Source: CAUYXS01 sp965248495 (GTDB lineage Bacteria > Chloroflexota > Dehalococcoidia > Lucifugimonadales > Australimonadaceae). From it: a DNA stretch of 64,000 nt. Shown here one piece after another: positions 16,521 through 24,188 of this stretch. Position 1 is the first letter of the stretch. Each line of letters opens with the position of its first letter. The position numbers and the translations under genes were made by a program. The stretch lies in contig CBDFJL010000003.1 in NCBI GenBank assembly GCA_965248495.1, positions 2,046,001 through 2,110,000 of the forward strand. Reading direction: 5' to 3'. Under the pieces are notes generated by a model. That model was not told the DNA's origin, did no database searches, and saw only the letters and a list, made by a program, of their open reading frames with translations.

Positions 16521-17585
16521 CTACTGCCCAGCGAAGTAATCAGCAGGATCCAAACCATCCAGTGTGACGGTGGCGGACATTCCTTGGACATCGAGCTCAA
16601 GGTGCCCCGGGATGAGTACTGAGGCGATGGCCCGAGGTGTCATCCGCGGGGCTTCCGCCAACATCAGCACAGGTTCGTAGTGTGGCATCTCCTGATAGCC
16701 AGATCGGAAACTGACTCCGAAAGCCGCGACGGTCCTGCTCCCCAAGCCTTTGAAGATCGGAGTGTCCTCCCGGCTTTGCAGCACCCTCTCGTAAACGACG
16801 CCCACGGCCTCCCGCTCGACCTCGCCTCCGATTGTAAGGACCATCTTCGGTCGCAAATGGCTCTGGGACCAGTATGGAGGAAGCGAGGGGTTCAGCTCTG
16901 CGGGTACCAAAACCCGCAGCAGTGCAAGCTCTGCCACGACGTCAGAATGGTTTCGCGCCACCACCTCTAGGAGTATCTGCTCAGTCCTGTGCCCCGAAGG
17001 TTGTAGGCGGCGATCCCCCCCTCGTGGTACTCGAACCTCTAGGTCCAGTTCGGGGCCCTCTGCGCGGTTGTTCACGTCGCGTATCTGGAAACCGCGCATC
17101 GGCAAGCTTCTACTGTCATGCCGTTGGTAGTAGCGCAGATCTTTGGCCTGCACGGCGCGAACGCTTCGGGGAACGGATACTACGAATGCCTGCCGTCCGG
17201 GCACACGAAGTTCTATCCCTCGCACCGCCAACGCCGGCAACGCTGGATCGATGTTGTCTTGGATAACCTGTGCACGCCACTCCGGAGTCGCAGTATCAAC
17301 CGGAACCCCGTCGTCGACCTCCCTCGCAATCGGCCTTGCTCCGGCTTCCTCACGCATTCCGATTACTACAATCCCACCGTCGGCATTCGCAAACGCGGAC
17401 ACTTCTTTAGTGATTCCCTCAATGAACCTGTTGCGCGCACCCGGAGGGTCAACATTGACGAACTCTGATGACTTGTACTCAATATGCCAATCCTCAGGCT
17501 GAGCTTGAGCGACAAGTTCTTCCAGCTCCTTGAGTCCCCATGCTGAGGGCTCAAGGCCGTTGATCGTGACCGATGGCATCTCCAT
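16521..17585 (-). CDS. Schlafen/AlbA_2-domain putative DNA-binding protein
   Basis: A 354-residue protein with an N-terminal AlbA_2 domain. LVAQAQPEDWHIEYKSSEFV carries the conserved E-x-K pair, EVSAFANADGGIVVIGMREE the second motif, and DLRYYQRHDSRSLPM the C-terminal strand of the domain at about 150-165. The last 150 residues are beta-rich and unrecognised. This is the second AlbA_2 protein in the island, and this one is intact. The domain occurs in transcription regulators and in putative defence ATPases. Divergently oriented from the OLD nuclease gene, with 316 bases between them (17586-17901) that hold no other gene. Confidence 0.75.
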   Translation of the reverse strand: MEMPSVTINGLEPSAWGLKELEELVAQAQPEDWHIEYKSSEFVNVDPPGARNRFIEGITKEVSAFANADGGIVVIGMREEAGARPIAREVDDGVPVDTATPEWRAQVIQDNIDPALPALAVRGIELRVPGRQAFVVSVPRSVRAVQAKDLRYYQRHDSRSLPMRGFQIRDVNNRAEGPELDLEVRVPRGGDRRLQPSGHRTEQILLEVVARNHSDVVAELALLRVLVPAELNPSLPPYWSQSHLRPKMVLTIGGEVEREAVGVVYERVLQSREDTPIFKGLGSRTVAAFGVSFRSGYQEMPHYEPVLMLAEAPRMTPRAIASVLIPGHLELDVQGMSATVTLDGLDPADYFAGQ

Positions 17586-17901
17586 TGTTTAAGTGTTTAC
17601 CCTTTGAGGTCCGTATCGGGATATGGTTTGCTAGGGTTCCCAGGCATGGGGGGCGGCGGCGTGATCCTTAGCTGACCTCCACCACGGCTGCCTAACCAAC
17701 AGAAAGGTCAATACTTCCCCCGGAGTGGTTTCACTGACGGCACCAGTGTTTCTACTTACATACAAGGCGATCCTAGAGTTGTCATTATCGTTGTCGGGTG
17801 TGAAGCCGCTCGGCAGCCTACGGCGTGCTAGAAGCGGAGACTACCGCCCAGCCCAGACCGCCAGGCACTCTCGTTGGACCCAACAGCTGCGCAGGTGAGT
17901 C

Positions 17902-19726
17902 GTGAAGTACACGTATTTTGAGATCGAGAATTTCAAGGGGATCAAGAAACTACGGCTGGATTTCGACGCATCTCCCAAGGGCCCCATCTACACATTGGTC
18001 GGGCTGAACGAGAGTGGCAAGACGACCATTCTGGAGGCCCTTGCCTACTTTAAGCCCGGTATCCATGACATTGACCCAATGGATGTCGCAGGGATTGTTC
18101 GCCCTGACCCACATCAGCTGATCCCTGTCGCTCAACGCGGCAATTACAACGGCGATACGGTCATCCGTGCTGGCATTGAACTCAACGATGACGACATCAG
18201 TGCTCTCACTCGCCACCTCAAGGAACGCCCGCATCAGATCAATGTGTCTGAGGTTTCTCGTTCTTTCAGTGTCGCCGACACCTACTCTTTCGAGAATAGT
18301 GCCTTCAAGAGCCGGCGCGCGACCTGGTCGGACTTCAGCCTCAAGGGCCGAACATCGAGGGGAGTCATCGAGCGTCCGCTGTTTTCGTCTCACAGGGCCG
18401 CCTGGAGGTCAGCAGCTGACTTCTTGACGGCACGAATGCCAAGCATCTGGTTCTTCCCTAATTTCCTTTTCGACTTCCCTTCTCGAATCTATTTGAACGC
18501 ACAGAAGGGCGAAACCAACCCCGATCGATTCTACCGGGCGCTTCTTGGGGACATATTGGAAGTGGTCGATCCGACCGCGAACATCCAAGAGCATCTCGCG
18601 GATCGAGCCGCAACTTCGAAGCCGCCTGATCAAACGGCACTTCGGCAACTCCTTCTCGAAATGAGCCGTAGAGTCACGCAGGATGTGTTCAATTCATGGA
18701 ACAAAATCTTCAACCGTCCGTTTCAGACGCGGGCTCTAGTGGGTGTCGACATCGAGGGTGATGAGGGTCCCTATGCAGAAGTCACCATTGAAGATAGCGA
18801 CGGGAATCTACTACCTCGGAGAGCGCTCCCTCGGGTTTCGTTGGTTCTTCGTATTCTCGTTGTTGACAACCTACCGGGCCATGACCAGCCAGCCCGACAA
18901 AGGGTTGCTGCTGTTGCTCGACGAGCCCGCTTCGAATCTGCACGCGACCGCACAAGCGCAGCTGCTGGGTAGCCTGTCGCGGTCGGCGGAAAACTGCAGC
19001 CTCATTTACACGACGCACAGTCAACATCTGATTTCGCCTGACTGGCTAGAGAATACCTACGTCGTCAGAAACCTGGGTCTAGAACTCGGTGAAGAGATGG
19101 CGACTGCGCAAAAAACTGACATCGCCATTGACCGGTACAGGACGTTCGCCTCGGCGCATCCCGACCAAGAACAATACTTTCAACCCATTCTCGATGTCCT
19201 CGACTACAAACCTTCGGTCTTGGAAATGGTTCCGGAGTTGGTACTAGTTGAAGGCAAGAACGACTTCTACGCGCTTCGTTGGCTCGACACAGTTGCCGGG
19301 ATCGGACATAGCCAACCGTATTTTGGCCCAGGTACCGGTGCAGGCAGTCTAGAGCAAACAATAAGACTGTACATAAGCTGGGCCAGGAATTTCGTTGTGC
19401 TGTTGGACTCAGAATCAGAAGGACTCAAACAACGACGCAGGTATGTAGAGCTGTTCGGAACGATAGTGGAAAACCGAATTGTCAGTCTAAGTGACCTGGC
19501 GCCAGACTTGAAAGGAAAAAGCTTAGAGAGCGCATTCGATGCAACAGACAGAAAGACAATCCAGGACACAATATTCCCTGGAGAAAAGTACGCAAAAAAA
19601 CAATTCAATAGAGCGCTGCAAGAAGCATTGGCGAGTTCAAACAAAGTGAAACTGACGAGCGACACGAAAGACCGCAGTGAGAAGACCATCGATGGCCTGA
19701 CTGCGCTTCTTGATAAGAATCGATGA
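17902..19726 (+). pseudogene. OLD-family ATPase/TOPRIM nuclease, frameshifted
   Basis: Two overlapping frames make up one OLD-type protein of about 606 residues. The first (GTG 17902) has the N-terminal ATPase half with Walker A GLNESGKTT at residues 34-42. The second supplies YYLGERSLGFRWFFVFSLLT, Walker B LLLLLDEPASNLH, the H-loop region YTTHSQHLI, and a TOPRIM domain with LVLVEGKNDFYAL and VVLLDSES. Continuity breaks near 18808: after DSDGN one extra base (C) shifts the frame, and removing it yields DSDGNYYLGERS, which fits the family. OLD nucleases defend against phages. No UvrD-like helicase follows, so it would be a class 1 type rather than Gabija. The frameshift may be a true inactivation or a sequence error. 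Confidence 0.8.
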
Positions 19727-19804
19727 TATAGGCATCGAGTTGGTACGCGTTCTCCAATAGATCCCGTTCGTGATTATCCTTTGAGGAGGCGCCTCACCAG
19801 AATG

Positions 19805-20029
19805 TCACGCCAACCCCAGATACAGTCGCGCCGCAGCGACCCGCCTTGACTGCCCCATGCTGCGAATCACGGCCTGATCATAGATGGCGCTCGTGTGCCT
19901 CTCGACCGTCGTGACCGTGATGCCCATTTCTTGGGCTATCGCGGTGTTCGACATGCCCTTTGCCAGCAATGCCCATACTTGAGCCCTGCGCTCCGGAACC
20001 ACACAACCGCCGACCAGGAGGTGAGTCAT
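19805..20029 (-). CDS. LuxR/GerE-type HTH protein, short
   Basis: About 74 residues from ATG 20029. ERRAQVWALLAKGMSNTAIA, then MGITVTTVERHTSAIYDQ, is a clear LuxR-type tetrahelical HTH (A-x-G-M-S-N-x-x-I-A...V-x-x-H...I). There is no receiver or sensor domain, so it may depend on the protein encoded just upstream. The frame overlaps the 143-codon frame by about 150 bases, which is unusual and could mean that the two were once one protein. Confidence 0.65.
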   Translation of the reverse strand: MTHLLVGGCVVPERRAQVWALLAKGMSNTAIAQEMGITVTTVERHTSAIYDQAVIRSMGQSRRVAAARLYLGLA

Positions 20030-20309
20030 CCCACATCTCCCTCCGCCAACGCTCGCGCCCGCGCTTCGCCAGCTCCGCCACCGTAGCCAGGTTGCCGTCA
20101 CTCCTAGCCAAGACCACGGCGAGCGCCGGACCGACCTGCCGATCGAGCCACCCCATCAGATCATCGTAGGTTAACGGTGGCTTTGGCGCGTACGTCCCCA
20201 CCTTTTCCACGAGACCCATGAAAACCTCGCACCAGGAGGACTGGCCTCTACGGTTGACGTTTGAATCGTCCGGCACCACAAAGTCCACGAACCCGACGAA
20301 TTCGGCCAC
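19878..20309 (-). CDS. Hypothetical protein overlapping the LuxR-type gene
   Basis: The first 85-90 residues look like genuine protein (VEKVGTYAPKPPLTYDDLMG, then WLDRQVGPALAVVLARSDGN and ATVAELAKRGRERW). The remaining 50 residues are Gly/His/Arg-rich and lie over the LuxR HTH frame, so they are probably translated junk or absent. A frameshift near 20030 would fuse the good N-terminal part to the LuxR HTH. No family is recognised. Confidence 0.45.
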   Translation of the reverse strand: MAEFVGFVDFVVPDDSNVNRRGQSSWCEVFMGLVEKVGTYAPKPPLTYDDLMGWLDRQVGPALAVVLARSDGNLATVAELAKRGRERWRREMWDDSPPGRRLCGSGAQGSSMGIAGKGHVEHRDSPRNGHHGHDGREAHERHL

Positions 20310-20533
20310 GAGCCACCAGGCCCCAATTCGCCGCCGCTCAGTCAGTTGCCAAAGCAGCGAGTCTGCCGCTTCTTTCTGGCATCGCGGCTCCCACCGAATG
20401 GGCGGGTAGGGTAACTAATTACGGGAGCCTAGCCTCCAGAAATCTCGGCTAGGCTCCAGCGGAAACGGAAAGCCGTCTCGCGGCCTCACGTCTTCAAAGG
20501 CTGGATCAACGTGATCCGCAGTGGTTCGATTGC

Positions 20534-20578
20534 GCACCCGTCATCAGGATGATGGGTGCGGAGCGGCCAGCGCTGGCC
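20534..20578. repeat. Two adjacent hairpins
   Basis: GCACCCGTCATC/GATGATGGGTGC (20534-20559, one G-T mismatch) is followed directly by the palindrome GGCCAGCGCTGGCC (20565-20578). They lie in the roughly 330-base gene-free stretch between the hypothetical gene and the tRNA, and could be recombinase or protein binding sites near the island end. No T-runs. Confidence 0.4.
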
Positions 20579-20605
20579 CTACAAGTGCGATCAGCGGTAG
20601 AGAGA

Positions 20606-20632
20606 GAGGCCCAGGCGAATCGCCTGGGCCTC
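20606..20632 (-). terminator. Hairpin downstream of tRNA-Pro
   Basis: Perfect arms GAGGCCCAGGC/GCCTGGGCCTC, with further pairing possible, 10 bases beyond the CCA end of the tRNA. It is followed on the minus strand by CTCTCTCT rather than a T-run. It is the likely tRNA transcript terminator. Confidence 0.6.
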
Positions 20633-20641
20633 ATCGTTGTC

Positions 20642-20716
20642 TGGTCGGGGCGGTCAGGATCGAACTGACGACCTCCTGCTCCCAAAGCAGGCGCCCTACC
20701 TCTGGGCCACGCCCCG
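20642..20716 (-). tRNA. tRNA-Pro(TGG)
   Basis: The minus strand folds into a complete cloverleaf: acceptor CGGGGCG/CGCCCCG with discriminator A and encoded CCA, D-stem GCCC/GGGC, anticodon stem CCTGC/GCAGG around loop TTTGGGA (anticodon TGG), variable AGGTC, and T-stem GTCAG/CTGAC around TTCGATC. The C1-G72 pair is typical of bacterial tRNA-Pro. A TAGAAT -10 element lies at 20731-20726. The D-arm differs from that of the half gene at 20767-20805, so they are not identical copies. Confidence 0.95.
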
Positions 20717-20725
20717 TCAGTTTCA

Positions 20726-20731
20726 ATTCTA
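20726..20731 (-). promoter_or_regulatory. -10 element (TAGAAT) of tRNA-Pro
   Basis: TAGAAT on the minus strand within AGTAGAATT, nine bases upstream of the tRNA 5' end. The same AGTAGAATT sits at exactly the same distance upstream of the half tRNA (20814-20822). No good -35 is evident. Confidence 0.5.
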
Positions 20732-20766
20732 CTCGATGGAATCGTGTGCGGTATTGACTACTTTGG

Positions 20767-20805
20767 GCTCCCAAAGCAGGCGCGCTGCCGCTGCGCTACG
20801 CCCCG
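20767..20805 (-). pseudogene. 5' half of a second tRNA-Pro, cut in the anticodon arm (probable att junction)
   Basis: Reading the minus strand from 20805: acceptor CGGGGCG, D-arm GCGC AGCGGCA GCGC, anticodon stem CCTGC and loop TTTGGGA, then only GC before tRNA similarity ends. It keeps its own AGTAGAATT promoter element. It shares a 17-base core (20767-20783) with the intact tRNA-Pro (20678-20694), in the same orientation and 89 bases apart. Such a split in the anticodon loop is a known integration point for tyrosine-recombinase elements. This is probably the right boundary of the island, with the host 5' half left here and the intact tRNA brought by the element. A decayed tandem tRNA is the alternative. 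Confidence 0.7.
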
Positions 20806-20907
20806 TCGACACGAATTCTACTGGATTGGGCGTCCCGAGTGCCGGCTCCGTATCCGCTTTGGCCAGGGCTTCGCCGTGCGACATGCTGGTTGCGGCGCAC
20901 CGCGGGC

Positions 20908-21576
20908 CTAGCCGTCCGGCGGTTCGCCGCCCGTGGCTCGCGCGATGTCCTCGGCCCGAGGCCCCGTCGTCGGCCCAACCCCAACGTGAGCGCGAATCCA
21001 CCGCTGGATCTGGTCCAGCACAGGTGGGGCCACGTAGAAAACCCGTATGTCGTTGGCGAACTGGACCTGGTGGTCCTGGCTGATCACCAGCACGGCTACG
21101 CCCTCGGCCGGCAGGGTTTCGTCGATGCGCCGAGCGATGGTCTCGTACCTGCGCTTGCGGGCGTCGGCCAGCCAGTCGAACAGCCTCCGCGCTACCAGAG
21201 GGCTCGCCTGGGCGACCATGATGCAGCGCTGGAGGTCCACTGCCTCCAGCAGCGTATCAGCGTCCTCCGTCTTCCGCAGGGTGGCGCCGCGCTCGATGGC
21301 GCCGCGGACGAAGGGGCCAGCGGCAGGGCTAGCACGTTCAATCGCCTCAACCTCCGACTCGCCTCCGACGACGGCCCCCTCGAGGTAGACCTGGCCTAGC
21401 TTCCCCAGCCGCTCCTCCAGGTTGCGCACCTGGCGCGCCGCCTCCTCCCAGTAACGCTCGATCAACGCGTGAAGCTCATCGTCGTCATGCACGGCGCTGA
21501 CGAACGGCACCAGGAGAAGCCTGCGCAGCCCCGCGAACTGGTCAACGGTCGGCCGTCCAATGTCTCCGAGGGTCAC
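20908..21576 (-). CDS. Conserved hypothetical protein, 222 aa
   Basis: No family is recognised with certainty. The protein is helical in its first half (ERYWEEAARQVRNLEERLGK and a VEAIERASPAAGPFVRG stretch) and has strand-like segments toward the end (VAVLVISQDHQVQFANDIRV). A GTG start at 21576 follows the SDR stop by 9 bases, so it is the second gene of an SDR operon. It is the first core-type gene right of the tRNA-Pro junction. Confidence 0.6.
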   Translation of the reverse strand: MTLGDIGRPTVDQFAGLRRLLLVPFVSAVHDDDELHALIERYWEEAARQVRNLEERLGKLGQVYLEGAVVGGESEVEAIERASPAAGPFVRGAIERGATLRKTEDADTLLEAVDLQRCIMVAQASPLVARRLFDWLADARKRRYETIARRIDETLPAEGVAVLVISQDHQVQFANDIRVFYVAPPVLDQIQRWIRAHVGVGPTTGPRAEDIARATGGEPPDG

Positions 21577-21585
21577 GGCGCTCCC

Positions 21586-22296
21586 CTAGTCCGCCCTGCC
21601 GCCCGCGACTGCGACGACCTCGCCGGTGAGGCACGCAGCGCGAGGAGAGCTAAGAAAGGTGATGACGTTCGCCAAGTCGAGGGTGGTTGCCCTGCGCCAG
21701 CCGCCCACGCGGTCCTCGTCGAACACGCTGCCGGGATGCACCGTCGTCACCACTATCCCATCTGGGCCCAGGTCGAACGACGCCACCTTTGCCATGGCCG
21801 TAACGGCGGCGTTCCGCATCGCCCCCGGGATGGCGGACGCGTGCCTGGCGGCGACTCCCGCGACGTTGACGATACGCCCGAAGCCGCGCCGGCGCATGTG
21901 CGGCGCCACAGCCCGCAGACAGCGAAAGTAGCCCATCACCTTCGGGTCCAGGTTCTCGTCGAACAGATACTCGTCGGTCAACTGCTCCACATGGGAGCCG
22001 CCACCGCCGGAGGGGGCACCGTTGTTCACGAGGATATCGATGCGTCCGAACTCCTCGGCCACTTGGGAGACCATTCGGTCCACCCGCTCACGGTCCCGTA
22101 CGTCGTAGCTGAGGGGGAGCACGCGCACCCCGTGCTTCGCGCGGAGGTCCTCGGCCACGCGGCCTAGCAGCCGCTCGTCTCGCGCGGCGATGGCGAGGTT
22201 CGCGCCCTCGGCGGCGAGAGCCTCGGCAACAGCGCGGCCGATTCCCCGGTTGCCACCGGTAACAATTGCCACCCTGCCCATCAGGTCAAGGTCCAT
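21586..22296 (-). CDS. SDR-family protein with degenerate catalytic motif
   Basis: A 236-residue short-chain dehydrogenase/reductase-like protein. The Rossmann glycine motif VAIVTGGNRGIGRAVAEAL and the NNG-type motif ILVNNGAPSGG are present. Where the family has Y-x-x-x-K, this protein reads IPGAMRNAAVTAMAK, so the catalytic Tyr and Lys are absent. It probably binds a dinucleotide but is not an ordinary dehydrogenase. The SDR at 42156-42953 has the same M-R-N-A-A-V motif, suggesting a subfamily. Divergent from the peroxiredoxin gene, with about 88 bases between. Confidence 0.8.
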   Translation of the reverse strand: MDLDLMGRVAIVTGGNRGIGRAVAEALAAEGANLAIAARDERLLGRVAEDLRAKHGVRVLPLSYDVRDRERVDRMVSQVAEEFGRIDILVNNGAPSGGGGSHVEQLTDEYLFDENLDPKVMGYFRCLRAVAPHMRRRGFGRIVNVAGVAARHASAIPGAMRNAAVTAMAKVASFDLGPDGIVVTTVHPGSVFDEDRVGGWRRATTLDLANVITFLSSPRAACLTGEVVAVAGGRAD

Positions 22297-22372
22297 CCAT
22301 CCTCCTCGTTTCGAACGCTGACTATTCTACGTTTGCGTTTGCCCGCGCGCCCGCGGGAAAGCGCCAAGCGGT

Positions 22373-22378
22373 TATTAT
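22373..22378 (+). promoter_or_regulatory. -10 element TATTAT, leaderless arrangement
   Basis: TATTAT ends six bases before the ATG of the peroxiredoxin gene, so transcription would begin at or next to the start codon. No Shine-Dalgarno sequence is present. The same geometry occurs before mogA and the amidohydrolase gene. Confidence 0.45.
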
Positions 22379-22384
22379 GGGCGA

Positions 22385-22834
22385 ATGCTGCGCGTAGGGA
22401 CGGAAGCCCCCGACTTCGAGGCCCTCTCAGCCTCAGGTCAACCGTTTCGGCTAAGCACGCTGCGTGGGCGCGAACCCGCCGTGCTCTACTTCTTCCCGAA
22501 AGCCTTCACCGCAGGCTGAACGCGTGAGGCCCGTGGCTTCCGTGACGCCTATGAAGTCATCACCGCCGCCGGCGCGCTCATCGTCGGCATCAGCCCCGAC
22601 CCGGTGGAGACGCTGGCCAGGTTCGCCGAGGCGCACGCCCTGCCATTCGAGTTACTTCCTGACCCCCGGCAGCACCTCATCCGGCTGTACCAGGCCCGTC
22701 GCCGCTTCGGGCTCGGGGTCTCCCGCATCACCTACGTCGTCGATCGCTCGGGGATCATCGCGGGCGCGTTCCACCACGAGGTGCGCATCGGCATGCATGT
22801 CCAAGAGGTGCTGTCGACACTATCGGCGAGCTGA
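22385..22834 (+). CDS. Selenocysteine-containing peroxiredoxin (BCP/AhpC-TSA family), TGA at residue 45
   Basis: A 149-residue thioredoxin-fold peroxidase that would reduce peroxides with a catalytic selenol. VGTEAPDFEALSASGQPFRL starts the family pattern, AVLYFFPKAFTAG leads into TGA at 22517-22519, and TREARGFRDAYEVI continues in the same frame to the normal C-terminus. The TGA falls exactly on the peroxidatic position of the P-x-x-x-T-x-x-C motif. The resolving Cys five residues on is Arg, so it would be a 1-Cys (1-Sec) type. The catalytic Arg region (SRITYVVDRSG) is present. ATG 22385 has no ribosome binding site and seems leaderless. Read conventionally, the TGA gives a useless 44-residue peptide. 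A nonsense mutation is possible, but exact placement on the redox residue argues for Sec. Confidence 0.82.
22522..22548 (+). promoter_or_regulatory. Candidate bacterial SECIS hairpin for the peroxiredoxin
   Basis: Starting three bases after the TGA, GCGU plus GAGGCC pair with GGCUUC plus ACGC around a CGU loop, with a four-base CGUG bulge on the 3' side. Bacterial SECIS elements lie just 3' of UGA and need a short stem with GU-type loop bases. The loop here is closer to the UGA than in the E. coli model, so the assignment is tentative. Confidence 0.4.
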
Positions 22835-22854
22835 GCAATGCTATCCTCGTCGCG

Positions 22855-23358
22855 ATGTTCACCTATGCGGTCCTGACCAGCTCCGACGCAGGCGCACGCG
22901 GTGAGCGCGAGGACACGAGCGGCGCGCTCATTAAGCAGACCCTCGCCCCGCCCGAGTTTGTGTTGGCCCACGACGATCTGGTCGCCGACGACCGCGAGAC
23001 CATCGAGGAGCGCCTTCGCACCTGGGCAGATGCAGGCGTCGACCTCATCCTCACCACCGGAGGCACCGGCCTCAGCGAGCGGGATGTCGTACCGGAAGCG
23101 ACATTGGCCGTTTGCGACAGACTCGCCATGGGTATCGCCGAGGCGCTGCGGGCGTACGGGGCCACCAAGACACCAATGGCGATGCTGAGTCGCGGCATCG
23201 CCGGCACCCGGGGCAAAACCCTCATCGTGAACCTGCCCGGCAGCCCGAAGGGCGTCGCCGAGGGGCTCGAGGTGCTCCTACCCGTGCTCCCGCACGCCCT
23301 GGGCCAGCTGACAGGACGCGACCGCGGACACGGGACCGCCGCTGGCGCGAAGGCGTAG
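22855..23358 (+). CDS. mogA: Molybdenum cofactor biosynthesis protein, MogA/MoaB family
   Basis: A 167-residue protein of the molybdopterin-binding family, which adenylylates molybdopterin before metal insertion. TTGGTGLSERDVVPEA at about residues 67-82 and LSRGIAGTRGKTLIVNLPGS near 120-140 are the family's substrate-binding motifs. Its length matches stand-alone MogA/MoaB. TATCCT ends seven bases before the ATG, consistent with a leaderless transcript. It is followed 8 bases later by trmD, so the two share an operon. Whether it is MogA or MoaB cannot be decided by sight. Confidence 0.85.
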   Translation: MFTYAVLTSSDAGARGEREDTSGALIKQTLAPPEFVLAHDDLVADDRETIEERLRTWADAGVDLILTTGGTGLSERDVVPEATLAVCDRLAMGIAEALRAYGATKTPMAMLSRGIAGTRGKTLIVNLPGSPKGVAEGLEVLLPVLPHALGQLTGRDRGHGTAAGAKA

Positions 23359-23366
23359 AGGCGCGG

Positions 23367-24110
23367 GTGCACATCCACATCGTCACCATCTTCCCCGGCA
23401 TGTTCGGACCCGCCCTGGGCTTGGGTGTTTTGGGGAGGGCGGTGCGCTCCGGGTTGGTGACGGTGGACGTCCACGACCCGCGGGAGTACACACACGACCG
23501 CCACCGTTCGGTGGACGACTCGCCATTCGGCGGCGGCCCCGGCATGGTGATGATGGCCCCGCCCCTTTTCGAGGCGGTCGAGGCCATCGGGGCGCCGGAG
23601 GGCTCGCCCATCATCCTGCTGTCCCCGCAAGGGCCACGGTTCGATCAGGCCCACGCGGAGCGGCTTGCGCAGAAGGAGGTCATCACCCTCGTCTGCGGTC
23701 GCTACGAGGGCGTGGACGAGCGCGTGACCCAGCACTTGGCCACCGAGGAGCTGAGCGTTGGCGACTACGTGCTAAGCGGGGGCGAGCCGGCTGCGCTGGT
23801 GGTGGTCGACGCCGTAGCGCGGCTCTTGCCTGGCGTGCTCGGCCACGGCGACGAGGCCCGCATTGACGACACCCACACCTCGGGGCTGGTGCAGCATGCG
23901 CAGTACACACGCCCGGCGGAATACCGAGGTTGGCCAGTGCCGGAGGTGCTCGCCTCCGGCGACCACGCCGCCATCGCCCGCTGGCGCCGTGCCGACGCTC
24001 TTCAGCGCACGCTCGGAAGGCGCCCAGACCTGTTGGCGTTCGCCGATCTTAGCGCGGAGGACATCGATGCCCTGCGGAAGCAGGGATGGAAGCCTGGGCC
24101 CGAGCAATAG
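23367..24110 (+). CDS. trmD: tRNA (guanine37-N1)-methyltransferase
   Basis: A 247-residue SPOUT-class enzyme that methylates G37 of tRNAs with a G at position 36, including tRNA-Pro, to prevent frameshifting. It shows VDDSPFGGGPGMVMM, LLSPQGPRFDQ, the knot region VCGRYEGVDERV and SVGDYVLSGGEPAA. Length and motif order match TrmD closely. GTG at 23367 gives the conventional N-terminus (HIHIVTIFPGMF). In many bacteria trmD sits in a ribosomal operon with rimM and rplS; here it follows mogA and ends before a strong terminator. Confidence 0.97.
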   Translation: MHIHIVTIFPGMFGPALGLGVLGRAVRSGLVTVDVHDPREYTHDRHRSVDDSPFGGGPGMVMMAPPLFEAVEAIGAPEGSPIILLSPQGPRFDQAHAERLAQKEVITLVCGRYEGVDERVTQHLATEELSVGDYVLSGGEPAALVVVDAVARLLPGVLGHGDEARIDDTHTSGLVQHAQYTRPAEYRGWPVPEVLASGDHAAIARWRRADALQRTLGRRPDLLAFADLSAEDIDALRKQGWKPGPEQ

Positions 24111-24130
24111 CCGAGCTAAGCCGGTCAATG

Positions 24131-24168
24131 AAGAAAGGCCCCTGCGAACATTCGCGGGGGCCTTTCTT
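24131..24168. terminator. Terminator after trmD
   Basis: AAGAAAGGCCCC pairs with GGGGCCTTTCTT around a 14-base loop. The A-rich and T-rich flanks allow it to work in both directions, for trmD and for the convergent MBL-fold gene. Confidence 0.85.
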
Positions 24169-24188
24169 GGCGTATGTCGTATCAGCGC

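Noticed and set aside
17902..19726. Gabija (GajAB) system
   Set aside because: The OLD-type ATPase/TOPRIM gene resembles GajA, but no UvrD-like helicase (GajB) follows; the next genes are a LuxR HTH and a hypothetical protein on the other strand.
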